This document shows, piece after piece, positions 18,677 through 31,068 of a stretch of 64,000 nt of DNA. The position numbers and the translations under genes were made by a program. Every line of letters begins with the position of its first letter. Position 1 is the stretch's first letter. The stretch is from the NCBI GenBank assembly GCA_022774705.1, contig JALFLM010000129.1, positions 22,628 to 86,627 on the forward strand, given 5' to 3'. This stretch comes from Lachnospiraceae bacterium (GTDB taxonomy: Bacteria > Bacillota > Clostridia > Lachnospirales > Lachnospiraceae). A model generated the notes under the pieces. The model was not told the DNA's origin. It ran no database searches and saw only the letters and a list, made by a program, of their open reading frames with translations.

Positions 18677-19391
18677 CATAGGAGCAATTCTGTACAGCTC
18701 GGAAGACATGGGTTATATGATCGAGGGACTGGTATCCTATGAGGTAGGAGGACAGACTTTATGGATTACAACGACTCATGTCAGCCAGCTCATCATTACA
18801 ATCGTACTGATCATAGTTGCTTTTGCAGTTCGAAACCGGATGAAAAAAGCCGAGGAAGTACCAGGAACTTTCCAGTGTCTTTGTGAAGCAGTCGTCGAGA
18901 TGCTTGACAATATGGTCATTACGAATATGGGCAAAAGAGGCAGAAAGTATTGTAACTACATTATCACGCTGTTTATCTTCATTTTGCTGAGCAATATCGG
19001 AGGTATTTTCGGACTTCGTTCTCCGACAGCGGATTACGGCGTTACTCTTATGCTGGCACTGGTAACATTTGTGATGATTCATTACAATGGTATCCGGCAT
19101 CAGAAGAAGGAGTACTGGAAGGGATATCTGGATCCGTTCCCGGTTTTCCTGCCGGTTAACATTATCAGTGAATTTGCGACGCCGGTTTCATTGTCATTGC
19201 GTCTTTTTGCCAACATGGTTTCGGGTACCCTGATTATGGCTTTATGGTATGCTTTAATGCCGCTGTTGTTCAGGTTTGTAGTTCCTGCGGCATTGAATGT
19301 TTACTTCGATCTGTTTTCGGGCGCCATCCAGACATACGTATTCTGTATGCTGACAATGATTTTTGTATCTCAGAGATTTCCTGAGGAATAG
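18669..19391 (+). CDS. atpB: F0F1 ATP synthase subunit a (GTG start)
   Basis: EFATPVSLSLRLFANMVSGTLIM; operon position. Confidence 0.95.
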   Translation: MSNIGAILYSSEDMGYMIEGLVSYEVGGQTLWITTTHVSQLIITIVLIIVAFAVRNRMKKAEEVPGTFQCLCEAVVEMLDNMVITNMGKRGRKYCNYIITLFIFILLSNIGGIFGLRSPTADYGVTLMLALVTFVMIHYNGIRHQKKEYWKGYLDPFPVFLPVNIISEFATPVSLSLRLFANMVSGTLIMALWYALMPLLFRFVVPAALNVYFDLFSGAIQTYVFCMLTMIFVSQRFPEE

Positions 19392-19503
19392 CGAAATCCC
19401 TTTAAGACGTTTTTTTTCGGAGGAGCAGGGAGATTCCGGAGAGGAAATGTGTACGACACATGGGGCTGCAGCCCTTTCTGCAGATATTTTAAAGTGATTC
19501 TAA

Positions 19504-19776
<273 letters not shown>

Positions 19777-19837
19777 TTGCTGGCATCTGGTTGGCAGATG
19801 TTCGATCAGAAATTAAGAAAGGAGGGATTGATAGTAG

Positions 19838-20353
19838 ATGGAGCGACTATTTGGATTGGATTTTCAGTTGATACAGGATGTTCTGATTACCGGTATTAAC
19901 ATTTTTATTCTGTTCCTGGTACTGTCCTATGTCTGCATTGACATGATTCGTGATTTTATCCGGAAACGTCAGGAGAAAATCAAAGGCGAACTGGACTTTG
20001 CCGCTGCAGAAAAGAAGGATGCCATTGCCTTAAAAGAAGAATATGATGTAAAACTGAGAAATATTAATGCGGAAGCTGATGAGATTCTGGATGCTGCCCG
20101 TAAGAAAGCGCTGAAACAGCAGAATGAGATCATCGATCAGGCGAAGCAGGAGGCCGCAAGAATTCTTGCCCGCGCCGAGAACGAGATCGAGCTGGAGAAG
20201 AAGAAAGCGCTGGAAGACGTAAAGCAGGAGATGATTTCAATCGCATCTTTAATGGCAGCCAAGGTTGTTGCTGCCAATATTGACACGACTATTCAGGATT
20301 CTATGGTGGACGAGACCCTTAAAGAGATAGGTGAGAATACATGGCTAAGCTGA
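19838..20353 (+). CDS. atpF: F0F1 ATP synthase subunit b
   Basis: N-terminal TM followed by long charged helix; operon position. Confidence 0.94.
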   Translation: MERLFGLDFQLIQDVLITGINIFILFLVLSYVCIDMIRDFIRKRQEKIKGELDFAAAEKKDAIALKEEYDVKLRNINAEADEILDAARKKALKQQNEIIDQAKQEAARILARAENEIELEKKKALEDVKQEMISIASLMAAKVVAANIDTTIQDSMVDETLKEIGENTWLS

Positions 20354-20889
20354 TATCAAAGACATATGGCGATGCGCTTTTTGATATTGCTGTAGAAAGT
20401 AAGAAAACAGATGTATTCTTTGAGGAAGTAAAGGGGTTGGAAAAGGTTCTCACGGAGAATCCGGAGCTTTTAAAGTTCCTCGGACATCCGGATATTGAAT
20501 TGTCAGAAAAAGTGACAACGGTGGAGAAGATTTTCCAGGGAAGGATCTCCGATGAAATCGTGGGACTTCTGCGGATCGTTGTTACCAAGGGAAGATCTTC
20601 CGAACTGATGAATATCCTGGATTATTTTATAGCAAAAACCAAGGAATTCAAAAAGATTGGTATTGCCAGTGTGACTTCTGCTTCGGAACTTTCCGATGTG
20701 CAGAAGCAGAAAATAGTAGAGAAACTGCTGTCCTCTACGTCTTACAAAGAGTTCGAGATGAGCTACAGGGTCGATCCTGAACTGATTGGCGGAATCGTGA
20801 TCCGCATCGGCGACCGTGTGGTAGACGGCAGTGTCAGAAGCAAACTTTTAAATCTGAAAAGAGAGTTAAGCGGTATACAGCTGGCTTAA
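20341..20889 (+). CDS. atpH: F0F1 ATP synthase subunit delta
   Basis: ISKTYGDALFDIAVESKK...; C-terminal DPELIGGIVIRIGDRVVDGSVRSKL. Confidence 0.95.
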   Translation: MAKLISKTYGDALFDIAVESKKTDVFFEEVKGLEKVLTENPELLKFLGHPDIELSEKVTTVEKIFQGRISDEIVGLLRIVVTKGRSSELMNILDYFIAKTKEFKKIGIASVTSASELSDVQKQKIVEKLLSSTSYKEFEMSYRVDPELIGGIVIRIGDRVVDGSVRSKLLNLKRELSGIQLA

Positions 20890-20911
20890 GGTTTGCGGGA
20901 AGGTATTCTGA

Positions 20912-22468
<1,557 letters not shown>

Positions 22469-22489
22469 TAACAGGAAGCAGGTGATCTT

Positions 22490-23356
22490 ATGGCCACAAT
22501 GAGAGAAATCAAACGGAGAAAAACGAGTATACAGAGTACTCAGCAGATCACAAAGGCCATGAAGGTAGTTTCGTCCGCGAAGCTGCAGAAGGCCAAAGCA
22601 AAAGCTGAAGGTACAAAATCATATTTCGATTACATGTATGCTACCGTTTCCTCCATGCTGGCTAAATCGGGCTCGATTGATCATCCGTACCTCAAAGCAG
22701 GACAGTCGGAGAAGAAAGCCATCATCGCCATCACCTCCAACAGAGGTCTGGCAGGGGGCTACAACTCCAATATTGTAAAGCTGATTACCGGCGGCGATTT
22801 TAAGAAAGAGGATGTCAGTGTATATACCATCGGCCGCAAGGGCCGTGAGGTTCTGACAACTAAAGGCTACGAAATCGCAGGTGACTATTCAGATGCCATC
22901 GAAGCACCCCTCTATCAGGATGCTGTCGATGTGGGCAAGGCGGTTCTTGACCGGTTTGCTGCCGGTGAGATCGGAGAAATCTATCTGGCATATACCGTAT
23001 TCAAGAACACGGTTGTTCATATTCCGAAGATGATCAAGCTTCTGCCGGTGGAGATGACACCTGCAGGAGAAGGTTCTGAAGCTTCAGCGGACGACAAGGC
23101 GCTGATGAATTATGAACCCTCTGCGGAAGAAGCTCTGGATTCCATCATTCCGAAGTATATCTACAGTCTGATCTACGGTGCCATGACCGAAGCAGTTGCT
23201 TCCGAGAATGGTGCACGTATGCAGGCGATGGATAATGCAACCAGCAATGCAGAGGCTATGATCGATTCCCTGTCCCTGTTATACAACAGAGCAAGACAGA
23301 GCTCGATTACCCAGGAATTAACAGAAATTATCGCAGGTGCAGATGCCGTAGGCTGA
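22490..23356 (+). CDS. atpG: F0F1 ATP synthase subunit gamma
   Basis: MREIKRRKTSIQSTQQITKAMKVVSSAKLQKA; C-terminal ARQSSITQELTEIIAGA. Confidence 0.97.
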   Translation: MATMREIKRRKTSIQSTQQITKAMKVVSSAKLQKAKAKAEGTKSYFDYMYATVSSMLAKSGSIDHPYLKAGQSEKKAIIAITSNRGLAGGYNSNIVKLITGGDFKKEDVSVYTIGRKGREVLTTKGYEIAGDYSDAIEAPLYQDAVDVGKAVLDRFAAGEIGEIYLAYTVFKNTVVHIPKMIKLLPVEMTPAGEGSEASADDKALMNYEPSAEEALDSIIPKYIYSLIYGAMTEAVASENGARMQAMDNATSNAEAMIDSLSLLYNRARQSSITQELTEIIAGADAVG

Positions 23357-23402
23357 TAAGCCCGGGGTTTTTGTACCGAAATATCGCATAAAAGGAGTTT
23401 AG

Positions 23403-24800
<1,398 letters not shown>

Positions 24801-24813
24801 GGGGGTATAACAG

Positions 24814-25215
24814 ATGGCAGATATGTTTAAAGTAAAAGTCATCACACCCGACCGTGTATTTTATGAGGGCGATGTAGGCATGGTGGAGCTGAAAACGACA
24901 GAAGGCGATATCGGTGTTTACAAAAACCATATTCCGCTGACCTGTATCGTAGCACCCGGTGTATTAAACCTTCATGAGGCCGATGGTGTGAAAAAGGCTG
25001 CACTGCATACGGGATTCGTTGAAATCCTTCAGGATCAGGTGACCATCCTGGCTGAAGTGGCAGAATGGCCGGAAGAGATCGACAGAAACCGTGCAGAAGA
25101 AGCACGAATCCGGGCAGAAAGAAGACTTTCCGGCTCGGAAGGCTCTATTGACGTGACAAGAGCAGAACTCGCACTCAATAAGGCACTTTTAAGATTGAAA
25201 CTCAGCGAGAAATAA
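24814..25215 (+). CDS. atpC: F0F1 ATP synthase subunit epsilon
   Basis: FKVKVITPDRVFYEGDVGMVELKTTEGDIGVYKNHIPL. Confidence 0.96.
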   Translation: MADMFKVKVITPDRVFYEGDVGMVELKTTEGDIGVYKNHIPLTCIVAPGVLNLHEADGVKKAALHTGFVEILQDQVTILAEVAEWPEEIDRNRAEEARIRAERRLSGSEGSIDVTRAELALNKALLRLKLSEK

Positions 25216-25276
25216 CATGTAACAGACCTGAGCCGTCTGGGCGGCGAAAGGGTCAGCATGCGCTGATGTATGAATA

Positions 25277-25323
25277 AAGCGGCGCCGGTTTTTCCTGAAA
25301 AGGAGAAAACGGTGCTGCTTTTG
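25277..25323 (+). terminator. intrinsic terminator after the atp operon
   Basis: AAGCGGCGCCGGTTTTTCCT gaaa AGGAGAAAACGGTGCTGCTTTT. Confidence 0.85.
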
Positions 25324-25367
25324 TATTAGTGGCAGAGCCTTCCCGGCTTTGAACAGATAATAATAAA

Positions 25368-25429
25368 ATAATAATAAAAGCCAGCTCTATCGGGGATAGC
25401 CCCCGACGAAGCCGGCTTTTATTATAATG
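25368..25429. terminator. second strong, bidirectional-looking terminator hairpin
   Basis: AATAATAAAAGCCAGCT ... CGGGGgatagCCCCCG ... AGCCGGCTTTTATTAT. Confidence 0.8.
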
Positions 25430-25485
25430 TGAGGGAAAGCTTTTTGGGAGATAGCTGTCATCTGCAAGCAGAAAAGATTCAGTAA

Positions 25486-25577
25486 AACAAAACGGAGACA
25501 ACTATCCTCAGATAGTTATCTCCGTTGATAACAGCTAAATCTTGATTTAGATTATACATAAAAAAATCAAAAGTCAA
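25486..25577 (-). ncRNA. candidate short minus-strand transcript (promoter-like plus terminator-like elements)
   Basis: On minus strand: TTGACT (25577-25572) - 15 nt - TATAAT (25556-25551), then hairpin ACGGAGATAACTAT ctgagg ATAGTTGTCTCCGT followed by TTTGTTTT; no ORF. Confidence 0.35.
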
Positions 25578-25594
25578 GAAAAGTTCCGATTTTT

Positions 25595-25634
25595 CCTGAA
25601 ACGGTACTGCTCAGCCTGAAAAGGTACTGCTCAG
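25595..25634 (+). repeat. 20-bp tandem duplication with one mismatch
   Basis: CCTGAAACGGTACTGCTCAG (25595-25614) and CCTGAAAAGGTACTGCTCAG (25615-25634). Confidence 0.9.
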
Positions 25635-25802
25635 AGTTCGGCAGATGGAAATGGATATTGAAAGAAAACTGTTGTATCTGATTGAAAATCCAATTTCCTA
25701 TTGTTTTCGCATAAATACATATGTTAGAATAAGATATCAGGCTCTACAGAGATCGGTGAGATCGGTCTTCTGATGCCGGTGAGTTTTGTATGGGAGGTCG
25801 CC

Positions 25803-26681
25803 ATGAAACAGATACGATTAAAGGCAATGGCCAAGGTGAATCTGGGACTGGATGTGGTTGGAAAGAGAGAAGATGGGTATCATGAAGTCCGGATGATCAT
25901 GCAGACAGTTAATCTTTATGATAAGATTTTTATTTCTGTCAGTGAGAAACCGGGGATACGTTTAAAGACCAATCTGAATTTTCTTCCGGTGAATGAAAAC
26001 AATCTGATTTATAAAGCGGCAAAATTGCTGATGGATGAATTTGAGATAAAAGAAGGCGTGGATATTCAGCTGCAGAAATTTATTCCTGTTGCGGCGGGGA
26101 TGGCGGGTGGAAGCACGGATGCTGCAACGACTCTGATTGGCATGAACCATCTGTTTGATCTGGGACTTTCACGCAGGCAGCTCATGGAGCGCAGCGTGAA
26201 GCTGGGAGCGGATGTTCCCTACTGTGTGACCGGCGGAACGGCTTTATCGGAAGGAATCGGGGAAATACTGACGCGGCTTCCCGATGTCCCCAGAGGTTAT
26301 GTGCTGGTTGCAAAGCCGGGCATCAGTGTTTCCACAAAATTTGTATATACAAATCTGAAACTGGATCAGCTGGAAAAACATCCTGATATTGATGCGCAGA
26401 TTGAAGCAATCCGCAGACAGGATTTTGTCCAGATGGCACGGTTGATGGGCAATGTCCTTGAAACGGTTACGATTCCTGAATATCCTGTTGTTCAGGAGAT
26501 TAAGGATTTTATGATGGACTGCGGAGCGGTGAACGCCATGATGAGCGGAAGCGGTCCCACTGTTTTCGGTTTGTATACCAATCAGATTCAGGCGGAAAAG
26601 GCCTGCGAACGTTTAAGGGATGCCGGATTGGCAAAAATGGTATTTTTGACTACGTTTGTCGGGCAGAACCCGTATGCATAA
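25803..26681 (+). CDS. ispE: 4-(cytidine 5'-diphospho)-2-C-methyl-D-erythritol kinase
   Basis: KAMAKVNLGLDVVGKREDGYHEVRMIMQTV; PVAAGMAGGSTDAATTLIGMN; ATG 25803. Confidence 0.97.
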   Translation: MKQIRLKAMAKVNLGLDVVGKREDGYHEVRMIMQTVNLYDKIFISVSEKPGIRLKTNLNFLPVNENNLIYKAAKLLMDEFEIKEGVDIQLQKFIPVAAGMAGGSTDAATTLIGMNHLFDLGLSRRQLMERSVKLGADVPYCVTGGTALSEGIGEILTRLPDVPRGYVLVAKPGISVSTKFVYTNLKLDQLEKHPDIDAQIEAIRRQDFVQMARLMGNVLETVTIPEYPVVQEIKDFMMDCGAVNAMMSGSGPTVFGLYTNQIQAEKACERLRDAGLAKMVFLTTFVGQNPYA

Positions 26682-26705
26682 AAAGTAACGTAAGGGGATG
26701 AAATT

Positions 26706-27380
26706 ATGGTAGAAGATTTGCAGCTGGTCATAGCTGACAACATTCCGCTGCGGGATGCGGTATTTGAAACATTGAGAGAAGCAATTTTAAAAGGAGTATT
26801 GTCTCCGGGACAGCATCTGATGGAGATGCAGCTGGCATATCAGCTGGGAGTCAGCCGTACGCCGGTCAGAGAAGCGATACGTATGCTGGAACTGGAAGGG
26901 CTGGTCAATATGGTCCCCAGAAAAGGCGCCCGTGTTGCGGCTATTTCGGAAAAAAGCCTGTGTGATGTGCTGGAGGTAAGAAGGGTACTGGAGGAATTGA
27001 GCGTTCGTCTGGCGTGCACGCGCATGGAACGGGATGGTCTGGAAAAACTGGATGCCATTAATCAGCAGTTTATACGGGCCTGCCAGAGTGATGACGTGGT
27101 GCAGATTGCCCGTATTGATGAGAGCTTTCATGCAGTTATTTATGAAGCAGCCGATAATGCCAAACTGCTGCAGCTGTTGAATCAGATGCAGAATCAGATG
27201 TACCGTTATCGTATCGAATACATCAAATTAAAGGAACGCCGCCAGATTCTGGTGGAGGAACATAAAAAAATTATTCACTCTCTTGCCAGAAGAGACGCCG
27301 AGGCAGCGACGGAAGCAACGCGGGCACATATTTCACATCAGGAACAGTATGTGATGTCGGTGATTCAGAGTAATAAGTAG
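26706..27380 (+). CDS. GntR-family transcriptional regulator (FadR/FCD subfamily)
   Basis: N-terminal wHTH LREAILKGVLSPGQHLMEMQLAYQLGVSRTPVREAIRMLELEGLV; C-terminal FCD-like helical domain. Confidence 0.93.
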   Translation: MVEDLQLVIADNIPLRDAVFETLREAILKGVLSPGQHLMEMQLAYQLGVSRTPVREAIRMLELEGLVNMVPRKGARVAAISEKSLCDVLEVRRVLEELSVRLACTRMERDGLEKLDAINQQFIRACQSDDVVQIARIDESFHAVIYEAADNAKLLQLLNQMQNQMYRYRIEYIKLKERRQILVEEHKKIIHSLARRDAEAATEATRAHISHQEQYVMSVIQSNK

Positions 27381-27429
27381 ATAACTGGATGGTCTGGGGA
27401 ATGCGACGCGAAGCGGGGATTGTCTGCTG

Positions 27430-28203
27430 TTACTGGAGGAGGTTTTCCAGGAGATCGGCGATGCGGAGGCGGAGGGTGATGCCCTGGGTGAGGGTGCTGT
27501 AGTCTTCTTCGGTGAGGGTTTGCTGCAGTTTGGTTTGGGCTTCTTCGGGAAACGTGGCGGTGGTTTCGTCGGTGAAACAGAGAGAGGGATAGAGGACACA
27601 CCACCAGTTGTGTCCCTGGCCGTTTCCCAGTGTTACCAGCAGGGTGCGATAACTTCCCGGGGGGAAGGTGAGGTTTCCGTATGTCCGTGTGGGGAAGATA
27701 CTTTTTGTGAAGCGGACAGTGCAGCCGGAATCGGAGGCGGATGCCGGTTGGGTTTGTACAGGAACATTTGCTGCCTGTTTACTTTGAATCAGTTCTTTTA
27801 GAATCCGGTTGGATTGTTCCTGGATGAAATCAAGATGTTCCTGAATCCATTCTGCAGCGGTATAGACACTTTCACAGTTTGAAAGGTATGGTTTCAGCAC
27901 TTCGCACAGACGGGATTTGAAGACCAGTTTCAGTTCCTGATCTTCTTCGCTGTCGCTGTTGGCTACAACCCGGAGGCGCAGGACGGAATCCGAGATGGAA
28001 TCTGCCCGGGCATAGACGGCATTGGCCTGAATCAGGGCAGTGTGAGCCAGAAGCATAAGTAAAAACAGGGTAAACAGCGCAGCTGTTTTGAGAGAAACGG
28101 GGAAATGTTCTTTATGGATTATTTTTCTGAATTTATTTTTAATTCCGGTTTTAAGTGTTTCAATATATTTGATTTTGGCTGCCTGATTTCTATAATAAAA
28201 CAT
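27430..28203 (-). CDS. spoIIR: stage II sporulation protein R
   Basis: SDSVLRLRVVANSDSEEDQELKLVFKSRL; GNGQGHNWWCVLYPSLCF. Confidence 0.92.
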   Translation of the reverse strand: MFYYRNQAAKIKYIETLKTGIKNKFRKIIHKEHFPVSLKTAALFTLFLLMLLAHTALIQANAVYARADSISDSVLRLRVVANSDSEEDQELKLVFKSRLCEVLKPYLSNCESVYTAAEWIQEHLDFIQEQSNRILKELIQSKQAANVPVQTQPASASDSGCTVRFTKSIFPTRTYGNLTFPPGSYRTLLVTLGNGQGHNWWCVLYPSLCFTDETTATFPEEAQTKLQQTLTEEDYSTLTQGITLRLRIADLLENLLQ

Positions 28204-28402
28204 GGAATATCCTCCTTTTGCGGTTCATTGCTGTCTGCGATTCCTTATTGATTGCAGCTGTTTCCGATTTATAATCAGATTATTGACCGGAAATCCGGAA
28301 TTTAATCCGGGTCAGGTCCGGAAATACTGCGCAAACATAAATTTCCCGCTCCGCATACGGTCTGCTTTTTTATTGGCAGATCAGGCGGCATTGCAAAAAC
28401 CA

Positions 28403-28477
28403 GCAGGGCGCCCATGAGGCAAGTCCTGACAGCGGCATTTTCAGCCGCAGAAGGACTTCGTCTCATGGACGCCCTGC
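28403..28477 (-). terminator. long terminator-like hairpin downstream of the FemAB-like gene
   Basis: GCAGGGCG/CGCCCTGC, CCATGAG/CTCATGG, AAGTCCT/AGGACTT, GCGGC/GCCGC nested arms; on the minus strand followed by TGGTTTTTG. Confidence 0.75.
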
Positions 28478-28577
28478 GTCCGTTTGGATATTAATTGTCC
28501 GGATAATAATCGTCTGAACGTCAATCGTCCTATTATTAATTGTTCACATACAGCCTGCCTCAAAAGCAGACCGCCTG

Positions 28578-29639
28578 TTAATTCTTCTTTTTAAGATTAC
28601 GGATCTTTTTCAGAACCTTTTTGGCCATGGGCATTGCGTTTTCAATAAAGCGGTATGCCAGCGGGCGGAATACATAGCGGTATTCGCCGACGAATTCGGT
28701 GAATTCTGCGTTGAAACCGCTCTTGAAACGGTACAGTCCGTAAAGATGATTATCTTCACTTTTGTCACCGGAGATGCCGCGGAAGTCGTAGATACGGCAT
28801 TTTTCTTCTACAGCCCAGCGGATCATCTCCCATTGAAGCAGATAGTTGGGCATCAGGTTGCGGTGGCTGTTGGAGGAGGCACCGTACATGTACCATACCT
28901 TGTCGTATACATGACAGGCGATTGTTCCGGCGATGGGTTCACCTTCTGCACTGTAAGCCATGTACAGACGGCACATGTCGCCCAGGTTGTCCAGCATGTC
29001 GGCAAAGTACTGTTCGGGACGAATCATGAACTGGTCTCTGGCGCCGGTTTCCACCATGATTTTGTAGAAGTCGGGCACAGCTTCCTTGCCGCAGATCTTA
29101 ACGGTAACGCCTTTTTTTCTGGCCAGACGAATGTTGTAGCGGGTCTTGGGCTTAAACATGGCCAGGACTTCGTCTTCGCTCTTGCCTTCGATGTGCAGCA
29201 TCATTACGTACTGGGGCTGGATATTTTCAAAATTGAGGGCCTTGGGAGCCAGAATGAATCCCAGATCTTCCATATGTTTCATAAATGTGGTCTCTGCAAA
29301 TGTAACGTCGGGATCCAGTTTCAGTACGTAGGAGCGGAACTGTTTTGCCAGATCCTTTGCACCTTTTAAGAGCTCGCTGAGTACTTCTTTGTCATTAATG
29401 TCACATACAGGGCCGCGGGCTGCATACATCAGCGTGTAGGGGGTAGCGGGGATTTTGCGGATCAGTACGGACATGGCACCGCGGATGCTGCCGTCATCAT
29501 TTCTTACAAGGATAGCACGGAAAGTCCAGAAAGGCTTCTGTTTGCTCCATGCATAAGTCTGGAGCAGCTCTCCTTTGGGATGATGTGTTACAAATTCTTC
29601 AAACTCCTCGTGATTTTCGGGACCTATAATTTCGTACAT
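28578..29639 (-). CDS. FemAB/FemX-family peptidoglycan bridge aminoacyltransferase-like (GNAT fold)
   Basis: LLQTYAWSKQKPFWTFRAILVRNDDGSIRGAMSVLIRKIP; YDFRGISGDKSEDNHLYGLYRFKSGFNAEFTEFVGEY. Confidence 0.9.
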   Translation of the reverse strand: MYEIIGPENHEEFEEFVTHHPKGELLQTYAWSKQKPFWTFRAILVRNDDGSIRGAMSVLIRKIPATPYTLMYAARGPVCDINDKEVLSELLKGAKDLAKQFRSYVLKLDPDVTFAETTFMKHMEDLGFILAPKALNFENIQPQYVMMLHIEGKSEDEVLAMFKPKTRYNIRLARKKGVTVKICGKEAVPDFYKIMVETGARDQFMIRPEQYFADMLDNLGDMCRLYMAYSAEGEPIAGTIACHVYDKVWYMYGASSNSHRNLMPNYLLQWEMIRWAVEEKCRIYDFRGISGDKSEDNHLYGLYRFKSGFNAEFTEFVGEYRYVFRPLAYRFIENAMPMAKKVLKKIRNLKKKN

Positions 29640-29664
29640 AATATAATTACTCCTTTATAACGTC

Positions 29665-30801
29665 TTACAATGATTCCACTTCTTTGGGAATAGAAGGATG
29701 TACAAACAGGGGGTTGACATTGAACTGAACAATGTCACCTTCGGCAAAGGGGGTGTCTGTCAGATCAATCATGACGTGAGCCACACCGCTGCGTCCCACG
29801 TAGGGAACACGGGCTTTTTTGCCGTTATGTGCAGAGGTTACCAGAACGGTTTTCCGGTAACGGTTTTTCAGCAGTTTTACAGCGATCAGGTGAACGATGC
29901 CGTGCATCAGCGGTTCGGGGTTATCCGCATAGCCCAGCATAATTCCGTCGCCGTGGCCGGCGCGTACCAGCCCCAGGCGGGAATCACGTTTTAAAACCGC
30001 GCAGGCCTGATAACCTGCGGTGCTGCCTTTGGGAAGCTCGGCGGTCAGGCAGATGGGTGCTTCCAGCCAGACAGAATTCTTCAGGCGGGAACCGCCGCGG
30101 GCGCATTTACCCAGAATAGCGGAACCGCATCTGACTGCATCCAGTCCCAGATTACCGAGAGACATGGTGGCTGCGGAATTGCAGATGTGGCGGATGCCGG
30201 GATCGATCCCCTGCTTTTTCAGAGCTTCTGTGGCTGAGAGAAGGCGGTCCAGCTGTCTGCGGGCTTCCTTTTCATATCCTGCGGGCTTTCCGTTCAGATG
30301 GCTGTAGCAGCCTTCGATCTTCAGAAAAGCGGGCAGCGCTGACAGATCGGGAATTCGGTTCCAGAGGAAGCCGTAACGGCCCATGCCTGTTTCGATGGCC
30401 AGATGAACCCGGGGCGCCAGCCCGGTTTCTTCTGAAAGCTCCTTTAAAAGGACTGCCTGCTTCATGCTTCCCAGCATGAAAATAATATCATTCTGCAGAA
30501 GTTCTGCGGCCTCCTCCTTATCCAGTGAAGGAGACATAAGCAGGATGTCCTCTTTGCAGCCGAAACGCCGCAGCGCAAGTGCCTCATTGGCATTGGTTAC
30601 GGCAAAAAAATCAATATGGAGATTCTTCAGAATATTATACTCCCGTTCCAGGCCCATGCCGTAGCCGTTTTCCTTGACGACGGCGATCAGGCGGGCTTTC
30701 CCGATGGTTCCGCGGATAACCTGCACATTGTGTGCAATGGCGGAGGCATCGATCTTCATAACGGTCTGTTTCTGAAAAATAAGATTTCCATCAGAGTTCA
30801 T
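29665..30801 (-). CDS. alanine racemase-fold PLP protein, divergent
   Basis: IAVVKENGYGMG (PLP Lys motif), AIETGMGRYGF, CNSAAT, VRCGSAILG; C-terminal catalytic motifs altered. Confidence 0.82.
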   Translation of the reverse strand: MNSDGNLIFQKQTVMKIDASAIAHNVQVIRGTIGKARLIAVVKENGYGMGLEREYNILKNLHIDFFAVTNANEALALRRFGCKEDILLMSPSLDKEEAAELLQNDIIFMLGSMKQAVLLKELSEETGLAPRVHLAIETGMGRYGFLWNRIPDLSALPAFLKIEGCYSHLNGKPAGYEKEARRQLDRLLSATEALKKQGIDPGIRHICNSAATMSLGNLGLDAVRCGSAILGKCARGGSRLKNSVWLEAPICLTAELPKGSTAGYQACAVLKRDSRLGLVRAGHGDGIMLGYADNPEPLMHGIVHLIAVKLLKNRYRKTVLVTSAHNGKKARVPYVGRSGVAHVMIDLTDTPFAEGDIVQFNVNPLFVHPSIPKEVESL

Positions 30802-30971
30802 GTATCGTATCCTGACTTTCTTATGTTTATAAATGATAAAATAGTAGTTTGCCCTTTGATTATATAGGCTCTTTTCTACTTTTGCAAGGTTTTGGGCGCT
30901 TCTTTTTCAGTTTACGGACATACTCCGGCATCTCCGGGGCACTTAATGAAAGGTTTGGGACATAATAGTGC

Positions 30972-31000
30972 TTGAATTCTGAGGGGATTCTGTGTAAAAT
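30972..31000 (+). promoter_or_regulatory. putative promoter for ddl
   Basis: TTGAAT - 17 nt - TAAAAT (30995-31000). Confidence 0.5.
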
Positions 31001-31068
31001 GAGGTAACAGTTCAGCAGGGGCTGAACTTTTCTGAATGAGACAGATTTTATTAAGGAGGATTTTACAG

